NCBI RefSeq assembly: GCF_025370105.1
Contig: NZ_JANQBK010000014.1
Location: 124,001-188,000 of the forward strand
DNA from: Sphingomonas hylomeconis
GTDB taxonomy: Bacteria; Pseudomonadota; Alphaproteobacteria; Sphingomonadales; Sphingomonadaceae
Direction: 5' to 3'
DNA length: 64,000 nt
Shown here piece after piece: positions 16,582 through 25,836 of this stretch. The position numbers were made by a program, and so were the translations under genes. The stretch's first letter is position 1, and each line of letters begins with the position of its first letter. The notes below the pieces were generated by a model that was given only the letters and a program-made list of their open reading frames with translations, ran no database searches and had not been told where the DNA came from.

Positions 16582-19010
16582 CGCGCACGACGATCACGAA
16601 GCTCTGTCGCACCCGGTTGCTGGCAACCATCTGGCTGGCATTGCTGGCCTGCCTGGCGACGCCTGCAGCGGCAAAGGAGGGGGGCGTGACGGTCGTCCGA
16701 TCGCGGGCACTTCCCGCGGCCGTGCTACCCGGGACTGGCACGCCGGTCCTGATCGCGATCGATGGCCAACCGGTGGCGGTTCGCGGCGGCCGCGCTGCGG
16801 TGCTGCGCGATGACACGCGCTGGGATACAGTGTCGGCAGCGGGATCGGAAACGGCACTTGGCGGCGTGACCGATGGCCGACATGGCGCACTATTGCTGGG
16901 GTCCGCCGGGCGCATCGATCGCGCTGCCATGGCCACGCTGGACGGAGGCGCGTTGCGCCTCCGCGCCCTGGCGCCGCTCCCCGCCGCCCTGACCAGTGCA
17001 CAGGCCGCCTTGCTGCCCGACGCGCTGCCCACCGCGTTGGTCGTGGCAGGCATCGCTGCGGACGGCACGCCCAGAATGCTGCGCGCGACCGCCGGACACG
17101 CGTGGCGCGCGATGGCGGGCTGGCCTGGCGGCGGCGCGCCGGTGGCGCTGGCCGCGCGCGGCGACGCCTTGTTTCTCACCGTGCGTAGGTCCGCCGGCGA
17201 CCGGCAGATGCGCTGGACCGCGAAGCAGGGCTGGGTCGGGCGCACGGCGGCGCCTGGCCCGGTCGTCGCCGGATCGTCGCGGGCGATCGGGCAAGCCGCA
17301 TTGCTGTACATGGTCGGCAGCGGCCGCGATATCGGCTGGTACAGCTACAGCACGATCACCGATGCCTGGGCACCGCTCGGCCTCCGCCTGCCCCGGGGCA
17401 GCGCAACCGCCCCCTTCGGCAACGGCATCGTCGCGATCGGTGCCGATGGCGCCGCCTCGGCGGCGGAGCTGGAGCTGCAGCAGCGCGCGCTCGGCTGGCT
17501 CGATTGGGCGATCATCATCACCTATCTGGCGGGCATGCTCGGCATCGGCTTCTATTTCTGGAAGCGATCGCGGATGGGCTCGACCAGCGAATTCTTCCTC
17601 GGCAATCGTGCGATCCCGTTCTGGGCGGCGGGCATCAGCATGTTCGCGACCAACACCAGCTCGATCAGCTATCTTGCCGTGCCGGCCAAGGCGTTCGATA
17701 CCGACTGGCAATATCTGATGTCGAAGATCGTCACCGTTTTCGCGTTGATGGCGGTGGCGTTCTGGGTCATTCCGCTATTCCGGCGGCTGAACCTCGTGTC
17801 GGTGTTCAGCTATCTCGAGACGCGTTTCCACCCCGTGATCCGCATGCTGTCATCGGGCCTCGCCATTCTGATGCATGTCGGCGGGCGGATGGGCGTGGTG
17901 CTGTTTCTGCCCGCGCTGGCGATCGGCACGATCACCGGCACCAATGTGATCCTCTGCATCCTGGTGATCGGGCTGTGCACGATCGTCTACACGGCGCTGG
18001 GCGGGATGAAGGCGGTGATCTGGACGGACGTGTTTCAGGTGATCGTGCTGATGTCCGGCGCGATTTTCGCGATCGCGTTCATCGTCCATGCGATCGGCTT
18101 CACGCAGATCTACGATACGGCGATGCAGTTCGACAAGACGAAGCTCGTCAATGTCAGTTTCGATTTCACCACGCCGACGCTGTGGGGATTCATCATCCTC
18201 TACACCTTTGATACGATCCTCACCTTCCCCAAGGATCAGGTGCTGATGCAACGCGTGCTGTCGACCTCGTCGGAAAAGCAGGCGAGCCGATCGGTCTGGT
18301 TCTTCGCCGCGATCCTGCTGCCGGCAGGCATCCTGTTCTACATCATCGGGACGACCTTGTTCGCCTATTACCGCGCCAATCCCGGCCGGCTGGACCCGTT
18401 GCTGCCGATCGACGCGGTCTTCCCGAGCTTCATCGGTACAGAACTGCCGCACGGCATCACCGGACTCATCATTGCCGGCCTTTTTGCGGCAGCGATGGGC
18501 ACGCTGAGCGGCACGATCAATTCCGTCGCGACATTGCTGTCGGTGGACTTCTACGAGAAAATGCGCCGCACGCCGCCGACGCAGAAACAGGCGGTGCGCT
18601 TTGCCGAATGGATGACGGTGCTCGTCGGGTTGGTCGGGGTCGGCATCGCGATCATCCTGTCGCGGATGGAAATCCGCTCACTGCTCGATCTGACGATCGA
18701 GCTGTTCGGCCTGCTCGGCGGCAGTTGCGCGGGTGCCTATACGCTGGGCATGTTCACCGTACGGGCGAACTGGCAGGGTACCGCGATCGGCATCGTCGGC
18801 GCGTCGTTGCTGACGCTGTTCGCCTGGATCTTCGGACTGGTACATCCTTATTTCTACCTTGCGATCGCGATCGTCGCGTCGATCGTGATCGGCTATATCG
18901 CCAGTTTCTTCTTCCCGCCGCCGAGCGCGGAACAGATCGACGGGCTGACCGTGTTCACCGGTGGCGGGCGGAAGGGGCGGGCGGACATCGAACCGGAGCG
19001 GCTGGCATAG
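16578..19010 (+). CDS. Sodium:solute symporter (SSS family) with N-terminal periplasmic propeller-like domain
   Basis: This 810-residue protein has a signal peptide (LLATIWLALLACLATPAAA), then about 280 residues of repeated Gly/Ala-rich beta segments that resemble kelch or mutarotase propellers, then an SSS transporter domain from about residue 315. Transporter features include SEFFLGNRAIPFWAAGISM, FATNTSSISYLAVPAKAF, LGGMKAVIWTDVFQ, FPKDQVLMQRVLSTSS and GTLSGTINSVATLLSVDFY, with about 13 membrane helices. Propeller-SSS fusions are known among sialic-acid and sugar transporters, where the propeller may be a mutarotase. It should carry the product of periplasmic hydrolysis across the inner membrane. 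It is coupled at both ends, to the lyase and to the regulator. Confidence 0.88.
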   Translation: MTRTTITKLCRTRLLATIWLALLACLATPAAAKEGGVTVVRSRALPAAVLPGTGTPVLIAIDGQPVAVRGGRAAVLRDDTRWDTVSAAGSETALGGVTDGRHGALLLGSAGRIDRAAMATLDGGALRLRALAPLPAALTSAQAALLPDALPTALVVAGIAADGTPRMLRATAGHAWRAMAGWPGGGAPVALAARGDALFLTVRRSAGDRQMRWTAKQGWVGRTAAPGPVVAGSSRAIGQAALLYMVGSGRDIGWYSYSTITDAWAPLGLRLPRGSATAPFGNGIVAIGADGAASAAELELQQRALGWLDWAIIITYLAGMLGIGFYFWKRSRMGSTSEFFLGNRAIPFWAAGISMFATNTSSISYLAVPAKAFDTDWQYLMSKIVTVFALMAVAFWVIPLFRRLNLVSVFSYLETRFHPVIRMLSSGLAILMHVGGRMGVVLFLPALAIGTITGTNVILCILVIGLCTIVYTALGGMKAVIWTDVFQVIVLMSGAIFAIAFIVHAIGFTQIYDTAMQFDKTKLVNVSFDFTTPTLWGFIILYTFDTILTFPKDQVLMQRVLSTSSEKQASRSVWFFAAILLPAGILFYIIGTTLFAYYRANPGRLDPLLPIDAVFPSFIGTELPHGITGLIIAGLFAAAMGTLSGTINSVATLLSVDFYEKMRRTPPTQKQAVRFAEWMTVLVGLVGVGIAIILSRMEIRSLLDLTIELFGLLGGSCAGAYTLGMFTVRANWQGTAIGIVGASLLTLFAWIFGLVHPYFYLAIAIVASIVIGYIASFFFPPPSAEQIDGLTVFTGGGRKGRADIEPERLA

Positions 19011-19891
19011 ACATCCATTTCCTGAGGACGTTCGTCGCCGTCGTCGACCAGGGCTCGATGGCCGCCGCCGCCCGCCTGCTGAACCTCAGCCCGTCGGCGA
19101 TCGCGCAGCAGTTGCAGGCGCTGGAGCGCGAACTGAACGCACCGCTGATCGTTCGCGTCGGGCGGACGGTGCGAATGACTGAACAGGGCGGGCGGATCCT
19201 CGTCCATGCCCGCCAGTTGCTGCGCGACGCTGCCGATCTGAAGAGCATCGCCAATGACGATGCGCTGAGTGGCGAACTGCATCTCGGTGCCTGCACCACA
19301 CCGCTGATGGGGTTGCTGCCCGAGATCCTCGCCCGCGTCAGCGCCCGCTTTCCCGACATCACCGTGCATATAGAATCAGGCAATTCGGCGCAGCTCTACG
19401 CGCAGGTGGAAGCAGGTAATCTCGATGCCGCCTTCGTGCTGGAGGCGCCCTATCCGCTGCCCAAGACGAGCGACTGGAGGGTGCTGCGCGAGGAACCGTT
19501 GATCGTGCTCGCCCCCGCCGCCCAGGCGCACCGCGCGGCGCATGATCTGCTGACCAACGAGCCGCTGATCCGTTATGACCGCAACCAGTGGGGCGGGCGC
19601 CATGCCGACGAATATCTGCGCAAGGCCGGCATCCACCCGCACGAGCGCTTCGAGCTGAACGCGCTGAACGCCATCGCCGTGATGGTCGATCGCGGGCTCG
19701 GCGTTTCGCTCGTGCCGGATTGGTCGCCGCCCTGGCCGGAGGGGATCAACGTCGCGCGGCTGCCCTTGCCGACACCGGAAATCGGGCGGCGGATCGGCGT
19801 GGTCTGGTCGCGCAGCACCGTGCGGCTGCGGCTGGTCAATATCTTGCTCGCAGAAGCGGTGGTCGCGTCGCGCGCCGCCGTCCGCCCATGA
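19007..19891 (+). CDS. LysR-family transcriptional regulator with a non-standard start codon
   Basis: This is an about 294-residue LysR protein. The N-terminal helix-turn-helix (FLRTFVAVVDQGSMAAAARL, then SPSAIAQQLQALEREL) is intact, followed by an effector domain (GELHLGACTTPLMGLLPEIL and GLGVSLVPDW). No ATG, GTG or TTG lies in frame before the HTH. The family-typical first residue falls on an ATA at 19007 that overlaps the transporter stop (ATAG). A GGAG sits 9 bases before it. The next ATG, at 19056, would delete helix 1. The regulator probably controls this locus from the inverted repeat at 15650. Its stop overlaps the esterase ATG. Confidence 0.82.
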   Translation: MDIHFLRTFVAVVDQGSMAAAARLLNLSPSAIAQQLQALERELNAPLIVRVGRTVRMTEQGGRILVHARQLLRDAADLKSIANDDALSGELHLGACTTPLMGLLPEILARVSARFPDITVHIESGNSAQLYAQVEAGNLDAAFVLEAPYPLPKTSDWRVLREEPLIVLAPAAQAHRAAHDLLTNEPLIRYDRNQWGGRHADEYLRKAGIHPHERFELNALNAIAVMVDRGLGVSLVPDWSPPWPEGINVARLPLPTPEIGRRIGVVWSRSTVRLRLVNILLAEAVVASRAAVRP

Positions 19892-21426
19892 CCGTCACGC
19901 GGCGGCTGGTGCTCGCCGGTGGCGTCTTGCTGCCGGCGGGGTGGGGTGCTTTTGCCCAGGGATCTGAAGCGCTGGTTGCCTGCCCGGCGGGACGGTTTAT
20001 CGGCAAGCGCATCGACGGCATCGCGAGTTTCTCTGGCATCCGATACGGCCGCGCGCCACGCTTCCTAGCGCCGATCGCCACACCGCCTGCGAAGGAGACG
20101 GTCCGCGCCCTCGAATACGGTCCGGTTTGCCCGCAAGCCAGCAACCGCCGTCCCCAGTCGGAAGACTGCCTGGTCCTCAACGTGTGGACGCCCGATGCGC
20201 GACGCGGTGCGCGGCTGCCGGTGATGGTCTATATCCATGGGGGCGGTTACGCCTTCGGCAGCGGTGGCGATGCGATCACCGACGGCCGCCATCTCGCCCG
20301 GCGCGACGTGGTCGTCGTGACACTGAACCACCGGCTCAACGCGCTTGGCTATCTGTATCTCGCGCGGCTGTCGTCGCGCTTCCCCGATAGCGGCAATGCC
20401 GGCCAGCTTGATCTTGTGCTGGCGTTGCGCTGGGTTCGCGACAATATCGCAGCTTTCGGCGGCGATCCTGCGCGCATCATGGCCTTCGGGGACTCGGGCG
20501 GTGGCGGCAAGGTGACGACCTTGCTCGCCATGCCGGCCGCCGACGGCCTAATTCACCGGGCCGCGACGATCAGCGGACAGCAGGTGACGGCATCCGGCCC
20601 ACTTCATGCCACGCGCCGCGCCGAGGCGTATCTGGCGCGATTGAAGACCGATGCATCGGGCGCGGCGTCACTCCCGGTCGAGCGGCTGATCGAGGCGCTT
20701 GATACGGCGGATCCGATTTCGGGCGGCCCGATCTATATGGGCCCGGTGCTCGACCAGCGTGCGCTCGCGCGCCACCCTTTCTGGCCCGACGCGCCGTCGC
20801 AATCGCTGCGCATTCCGATGCTGAGCGGCAATACGCGGGACGAAATGCGCGCGTTCAGCGACCCCGACAGCGATTTCGTACGCACGATGGACTGGAACAA
20901 TCTCGCGCCGCGCATCGCCGCGGAGCTTCCGGTCGATGTCGCGCCCGAACATATCGTCGGCGAATATCGCCGTCGGTTGCCGGCTGCGGACGCGGCGGAA
21001 ATTTATTTTCGGGCCACAACGGCGGGACGCAGTTGGCGCGGGCAGCTAGAAGTCGCCGAGGCGCGCGCACGTGCCGGTGCGCCGTTATGGCTGTATCAGG
21101 TCGATTTCACGTCTCGCGCCGATCCTTGGCGGGGGGCGTTCCATTGCATTGATGTGCCGCTGGTATTTGGGACGATCGATGCGCCCGGTGCGGGAGCGGG
21201 TAACGATCAAATCGTTCGGGCGGTGTCAGGTGCGTTGCAGGACCGTTTCGTTGCCTTTGCTCAGACTGGTGATCCTGCGGTTCCCGGGGCAGATCGATGG
21301 CCAAACTACGATCTGACGCGCCGCGATACGCTGATCGTGGATGTGAGAAGCCGGGTTGCTGCTGATCCTCGAAAGTGGGAGCGCGAACTCTTCGCCAAAG
21401 CACCTTATCTTCAGCCGGGCACCTAA
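19888..21426 (+). CDS. Type-B carboxylesterase, exported
   Basis: This is a 512-residue alpha/beta-hydrolase from the ATG at 19888, in a four-base overlap with the LysR gene. The N-terminus TRRLVLAGG with a hydrophobic stretch and cleavage near AFAQ looks like a Tat-type or Sec signal. The oxyanion loop HGGG is at 117-120, the nucleophile is Ser203 in GDSGGG, the acid is in SGNTRDEMR and the His is in FHCIDVPLVFG. The family hydrolyses carboxylic esters, including acyl groups on sugars and aromatic esters. As the last gene of the rightward operon it could remove an acyl group from the imported or periplasmic glycoside, giving the acid that the CoA-transferase and lyase handle. Confidence 0.87.
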   Translation: MTVTRRLVLAGGVLLPAGWGAFAQGSEALVACPAGRFIGKRIDGIASFSGIRYGRAPRFLAPIATPPAKETVRALEYGPVCPQASNRRPQSEDCLVLNVWTPDARRGARLPVMVYIHGGGYAFGSGGDAITDGRHLARRDVVVVTLNHRLNALGYLYLARLSSRFPDSGNAGQLDLVLALRWVRDNIAAFGGDPARIMAFGDSGGGGKVTTLLAMPAADGLIHRAATISGQQVTASGPLHATRRAEAYLARLKTDASGAASLPVERLIEALDTADPISGGPIYMGPVLDQRALARHPFWPDAPSQSLRIPMLSGNTRDEMRAFSDPDSDFVRTMDWNNLAPRIAAELPVDVAPEHIVGEYRRRLPAADAAEIYFRATTAGRSWRGQLEVAEARARAGAPLWLYQVDFTSRADPWRGAFHCIDVPLVFGTIDAPGAGAGNDQIVRAVSGALQDRFVAFAQTGDPAVPGADRWPNYDLTRRDTLIVDVRSRVAADPRKWERELFAKAPYLQPGT

Positions 21427-21445
21427 AGATGAGGTGCGCGTTTTT
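21419..21445 (+). terminator. Rho-independent terminator
   Basis: GCACCT and AGGTGC pair around a 7-base loop, followed by GCG and five Ts. The stem overlaps the stop codon of the carboxylesterase and ends the rightward operon. Confidence 0.65.
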
Positions 21446-21590
21446 ACAGGCTGGTCCAAGCTAGGCAGTGCCGAAGGATTGTTGAGCGCGGCGAGGTGTG
21501 TTTCCATGCTTGGTTGGGGGAGGCCGGCTTAAGCCGGGGCGGGCTCCGTCAGCCAATGCACTGTTTGTCAGGCGGTCAGGGGTAAGGCAT

Positions 21591-23747
21591 CTATAGCAGG
21601 TCTTCGATCCGGAAGGGCATCTCGCGCAGACGCGTGCCGGTCGCGTGAAAGACGGCGTTGGCAATGGCCGCCGCGCAGCCGGTCATCGCCACCTCGCCCA
21701 ACCCCTTCGCGCCAAGCGAATTGAACTGCATGTCCGGGCGATCGATGAACCCAACGTCGATCTCACCAATGTCGGCGTTCACCGCGACGACATAGTCGGC
21801 GAGATCATTGTTGAGCCAGCCGCCAAAGCGCGGGTCCACTTCGGTCGCTTCGCGCAGGCAGGCGCTGATGCCCCAGACGACGCCACCCCGGACCTGGCTT
21901 TCGGCAGTACGGGGCGAGACGACGCGGCCGCAATCGGCGATGCTGACGACACGCGGGACGCGGATGCGCCGGGTATGCGGTTCGACATGCACCTCGACGA
22001 AATGGGCGATATAACTGAAGCTGGTGAATGCGGGGTATTCTGGCCCCGAAACGGCCATGCCGCCCTGCCGCAGCCGCGCCACGTCCTTGTCGCCCTGGCC
22101 CGGTCCGACCGTCGTCACCTCGACCTGTACGAACGGACGGCGCACTGCGGCCAGCTGACGATGGAGATTGCCGCCGGGGGACCGCCCGGCGAGCAGTTCG
22201 GCGATCGCCGCCTTGAGCTTGGCGGCGGCCTGTTCGGCGGCGGGCACCACGCTCGCCGTGCCCCACGATCCGGCGGTGACGTGCTGTGGCGCAACCGAAG
22301 TGTCGCCGATCGCGATCTCCAGCCGTGCCGGATCGATCGCGAGATCGCGCACCAGGATCTGCTCGATCGTCGAGCGGATGCCCTGGCCCATTTCGTGCCC
22401 GGCGGCGGCGAAGCGCGTCGTGCCGTCCGCGCCGACCCGCAGCGTCGCGATATTGGGGTGGACGTTCGCCGGATAGGCGCCGCAGCCGACCCCCCAGCCG
22501 ACCTGGGTGCCATCGGGCCGCACCATGGCGCCCGGTGCGAGCGGGCGACCCTTCCAACCGAAGCGGCGTGCGCCTTCGCTCAGGCACTCGTGCAAAAAGC
22601 ACGAGGAGAACGGCTTGTCGTCGATCGGATCGCGGGTCGCGCGGTGGCGCAGCCGGAAGGCGACCGGATCGACGCCGAGCTTCACCGCCAGTTCGTCGAC
22701 GGCGCTGTCGAACGCGAATGACGACGGATGCGGAGTCGGCGCCCGCATATAGCCTGGCGCCTGCGTATCGATGCGGATGTTCGCGGCAGTGCCGTGATAG
22801 TCGGGGATGCCGTACATCATCGGCGGTGTTTCATGATAGTTGGGCGGGAACTGTCCCTCGCGCGACTGTTGCTGATCGGCGTCGTAGCGCACGGCGATCA
22901 TCTTGCCGGCGGCGTCCGCGCCGATCTCGATCCGGTGACGATTCTTCGGGCGGAACGATGCGTTGTGGAAGATCTGTCCGCGCGGCACCACCAGCTTGAC
23001 CGGTCGACCCAGCAGCATCGCCGCGCGCGCGACCAGCGCGGTATGACGCTGGGCGCCGCCCTTTTGCCCGAAGCCGCCGCCGACTTGCGGGCTTTTCACC
23101 ACCACCTGTTCGGATGTCAGCCGAAGGTTGCGCATCAACGCGCCCTTGACCGCATTACTACCCTGCGTGCCTTCGTAGACGGTCAGCACGCCGCCCTCCC
23201 ACACTGCCGTGGTCGACAGCATCTCCATCGGATTGTGGTGTTGAGCGGGACTGACATATTCGGCGCTGTGGCGTGTCACCGCCTGCACCATTGCCGTTGT
23301 CGCGTTACCACCGACCGTCGGCTGGACCGGCTGGCGCACCGCACCTTTGCCGTCGATGGTCGCGGTGAAGGTGGCATCCGCGGCGTAGGTTGGCCGGATC
23401 GCCTCGGCCCCCTGGATCGCCGCCTCCAGCGTTTCGGCCACGACCAGCGCGACCGGCTGGCCGCGATAGGCGATATCCCGGGTGATCGTTGCCGGGGGCG
23501 GCGGCGCGCCTTGCTGAGCGGCGGGCGGCGGCGGAAAATCGCCAGCAGTCAGCACCTTCACAACACCGGCCACGCGCATGGCGGCATCGATGGAGAGCGC
23601 GGTGACCCGCCCCTTGGCGATCGTCGCGGGGACCTGCATCGCATAGAGCAGATTCGGCAAGGCATAGTCCGCGGCATATTTGGTCGCGCCGAGCACCTTG
23701 TCGAGCGCATCGACGCGTGGGCGGTTCGGGAAAGGAGCGCTCGTCAT
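21591..23747 (-). CDS. paoC: Aldehyde oxidoreductase, molybdenum-cofactor subunit (PaoC-type)
   Basis: This 718-residue large subunit of a xanthine-dehydrogenase-family enzyme binds molybdenum cytosine dinucleotide and oxidises aldehydes to acids. Motifs include DALDKVLGATKYAADY, SPQVGGGFGQKGG, APGYMRAPTPHPSSFAFDS, GTASVVPAAE and the C-terminal GAKGLGE, where Glu685 is the catalytic base. Length and architecture match E. coli PaoC (YagR). It is the third gene of the paoABC operon, with a four-base overlap with paoB. No XdhC/PaoD-type maturation factor is encoded in this window, so it must be elsewhere. Confidence 0.9.
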   Translation of the reverse strand: MTSAPFPNRPRVDALDKVLGATKYAADYALPNLLYAMQVPATIAKGRVTALSIDAAMRVAGVVKVLTAGDFPPPPAAQQGAPPPPATITRDIAYRGQPVALVVAETLEAAIQGAEAIRPTYAADATFTATIDGKGAVRQPVQPTVGGNATTAMVQAVTRHSAEYVSPAQHHNPMEMLSTTAVWEGGVLTVYEGTQGSNAVKGALMRNLRLTSEQVVVKSPQVGGGFGQKGGAQRHTALVARAAMLLGRPVKLVVPRGQIFHNASFRPKNRHRIEIGADAAGKMIAVRYDADQQQSREGQFPPNYHETPPMMYGIPDYHGTAANIRIDTQAPGYMRAPTPHPSSFAFDSAVDELAVKLGVDPVAFRLRHRATRDPIDDKPFSSCFLHECLSEGARRFGWKGRPLAPGAMVRPDGTQVGWGVGCGAYPANVHPNIATLRVGADGTTRFAAAGHEMGQGIRSTIEQILVRDLAIDPARLEIAIGDTSVAPQHVTAGSWGTASVVPAAEQAAAKLKAAIAELLAGRSPGGNLHRQLAAVRRPFVQVEVTTVGPGQGDKDVARLRQGGMAVSGPEYPAFTSFSYIAHFVEVHVEPHTRRIRVPRVVSIADCGRVVSPRTAESQVRGGVVWGISACLREATEVDPRFGGWLNNDLADYVVAVNADIGEIDVGFIDRPDMQFNSLGAKGLGEVAMTGCAAAIANAVFHATGTRLREMPFRIEDLL

Positions 23748-24763
23748 GCCGGTTTCCTCTGCGCCGCGATCATCAGCGCATCCGCGACGGTGCGTGCGGC
23801 AAGCTCGATCTTGAAGCCGTTGTGGTCACCTGCCTTGGCGCCGGTCAGTGCCGCGCGTCCGGCGATGATGGCCGTTTCGCGCGTTAGCTGCTTTCCGGCC
23901 AGTTGCGCTTCCGCCGCTACCGCACGCCACGGTCGCGTCGCCACGCCACCAAGTGCGATCCGTGCCTGCCGCACGGTGTCGCCCGCCATGTCCAGCGCCA
24001 CCGCGGCGGATGCCAGCGCGAAGGCGTAGCTCTCGCGATCACGGATCTTGTGATAGGTGGATTGGCGTCCGGCAGCGGCTTTGGGCACGACGATCGCCGT
24101 GATGATCTCGCCCGGCGTTAGGGCAAATTCCAGGTGCGGCGTGCCGCCCGGCAGCCGATAGAGATCGGCGACGGGCAGCGACCGCGTTCCCTGCCGACCA
24201 AGGATCTCGACATAGGCGTCGAGCGCGACGAGCGCGACGGGCCAGTCCCCGGGCGATACCGCAGTGCACGACCGGCTCTGTCCCAGCACCGCCTGACCGC
24301 GATCAAGGCCGCCGATTGCCGCGCACCCTGACCCCGGCTCGCGCTTGTTGCACGGATAGGTCATGCCGGCGGATACCCCACCCGCGCCGTTGCGGAAATA
24401 CAGGCACCGGGTCCGCTGCAGCAGGTTGCCGCCGACCGTCGCCATGTTGCGCAATTGCTGCGACGCGGCCTTGGCCAGCGACTCGGCCAGCACCGGATAG
24501 TCGCGCAGCACGACGCGGTTGATCGCCACCGCGCTCATCGGCGCCAGCGCCTCGAACCGCAGACGGTCGCCATCGGTCTCGATTCCGTCGAGCCCGCGGA
24601 TCGCGGTAACGTCGATCAGATGTTCGGGCCGCTCGATATCGAGCTTCATCAGATCGTAGAGCGAGGTGCCCCCGGCGATGTAGCGGGCACCGGGGCCAGC
24701 GGCGGCAAACGCCTCGATCGCCGCTTGGGCGCTGTCGGGGCGGACATAGGTAAACGGTCGCAT
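23744..24763 (-). CDS. paoB: Aldehyde oxidoreductase, FAD-binding subunit (PaoB-type)
   Basis: This is a 339-residue FAD subunit from the ATG at 24763; the frame upstream belongs to the paoA gene. The N-terminus MRPFTYVRPDS and ARYIAGGTSLYDLMK bind FAD, and LRNMATVGGNLLQRTRC follows. Cysteines in RTRCLYFRN and CNKREPGSGCAA match the extra [4Fe-4S] cluster that sets PaoB apart from ordinary xanthine dehydrogenase FAD subunits. It passes electrons from the molybdenum and 2Fe-2S centres. Start and stop overlap by one base with paoA (TGATG) and by four with paoC. Confidence 0.9.
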   Translation of the reverse strand: MRPFTYVRPDSAQAAIEAFAAAGPGARYIAGGTSLYDLMKLDIERPEHLIDVTAIRGLDGIETDGDRLRFEALAPMSAVAINRVVLRDYPVLAESLAKAASQQLRNMATVGGNLLQRTRCLYFRNGAGGVSAGMTYPCNKREPGSGCAAIGGLDRGQAVLGQSRSCTAVSPGDWPVALVALDAYVEILGRQGTRSLPVADLYRLPGGTPHLEFALTPGEIITAIVVPKAAAGRQSTYHKIRDRESYAFALASAAVALDMAGDTVRQARIALGGVATRPWRAVAAEAQLAGKQLTRETAIIAGRAALTGAKAGDHNGFKIELAARTVADALMIAAQRKPA

Positions 24764-25377
24764 CAGACCCGCCGTCCCTTGCCCGCGACGTCCGCAATCG
24801 CATCGACGATGCCGACATAGGCACCGCACCGGCAGATGTTGCCGCTCATCGCCTCGCGGATCGAGGCGCGGCTCGTTGCCTTGCCTTCGCGGATGCAGGC
24901 GACCGCGGCCATGATTTGGCCGGGCGTGCAATAGCCACATTGGAGCGCGTCATGATCGATAAACGCTTGCTGCATCGGGTGAAGCCCGTCGCCATCGGCC
25001 AGCCCTTCGATCGTCGTCACCGCGCGCCCGTCGGTCTTGGCGGCGAGTGTCAGGCACGAGGCGACGCGGCGGCCATCGATATGGACGGTGCACGCGCCGC
25101 ACTGCCCGTGGTCGCAGCCCTTCTTCGCGCCGGTCAGTCCGAGCAGCTCGCGCAGGAGATCGAGCAGCGAGGTGCGCGGATCGATCGTGACCGGGGTCAC
25201 GCGGCCGTTGACGATCGGCTTGATCAAGAGCGTGGCGCCGGGCGGCGGGGCAGGCGCGGCCGACACGGCAGCGCCTGCGTCGATAAGCACGGCGGCGGCA
25301 AGTCCCGCGGTGCCGCCAAGCGCCGTTCGGCGCGTGATGGTCGAGGAGTCGTCCCCGGATCGTTCGCCGCCGTCCAT
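24763..25377 (-). CDS. paoA: Aldehyde oxidoreductase, 2Fe-2S subunit with Tat signal (PaoA-type)
   Basis: This is a 204-residue subunit from the ATG at 25377, 8 bases after GAGGG; a GTG at 25386 is an alternative. A twin-arginine signal (ITRRTALGGTAGLAAAVL) exports the folded complex to the periplasm. The plant-type 2Fe-2S site CDHGQCGAC with a later Cys is followed by the second site CGYCTPGQ and CRCG. It is the first gene of paoABC. Upstream, from 25402, lies the palindrome CGTGTAACACG, a possible operator. The enzyme would detoxify or use aldehydes in the periplasm, perhaps aromatic aldehydes released by neighbouring catabolism. Confidence 0.9.
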   Translation of the reverse strand: MDGGERSGDDSSTITRRTALGGTAGLAAAVLIDAGAAVSAAPAPPPGATLLIKPIVNGRVTPVTIDPRTSLLDLLRELLGLTGAKKGCDHGQCGACTVHIDGRRVASCLTLAAKTDGRAVTTIEGLADGDGLHPMQQAFIDHDALQCGYCTPGQIMAAVACIREGKATSRASIREAMSGNICRCGAYVGIVDAIADVAGKGRRV

Positions 25378-25836
25378 CTGCTGCACCCTCTATCGTATCG
25401 TCGTGTAACACGAGGCCAGCAAGCACGTTGGCCTGCCGACTTGGATGGTTCACGATAGGTGCTGCCTTGGCAAGCGCTCTTCGAACAGAAAGGTAAAGAC
25501 ACTGAGCGGTGTGGCAGCGCCATGACACGGAGACGTTGCTGAGACGCAAACATTCCTTCGCGAACGATCACGGTCAGCCTATTAATTGCGCCAGCGCGTC
25601 AGCTTGCGGTCCAATGTGTTTTGGTTAAGCCCTTCTTATTACTTAATCGGGACGAGGTCTGATGGCCGGAGTGGCCGTCGGAAGAACGCTTTGGCGCCTG
25701 ATGAGCAGGAATGGCCCGAGGCACCTGCCGACATACGGGAACAGATTTCAGTAAAACCGTCGCCGTGCACGGCGGCGGTAGCTGCTACCGGCAAACTATT
25801 TCTTCGAAGGTTCCTAATTGGGAACGAAACAGCCTG
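25378..25836. other. Intergenic region upstream of paoABC
   Basis: This is a gap of about 460 bases holding the paoA promoter and the 11-bp palindrome CGTGTAACACG at 25402-25412. The rest is lower in GC with no supported gene. One frame on the plus strand that starts here runs antisense into the ArsR gene and is rejected. Confidence 0.5.

Noticed and set aside
21523..21536. Perfect palindrome CCGGCTTAAGCCGG between convergent units
   Set aside because: It is short with no loop and no T-tract. It could be chance in GC-rich DNA, and a proper terminator lies at 21419.
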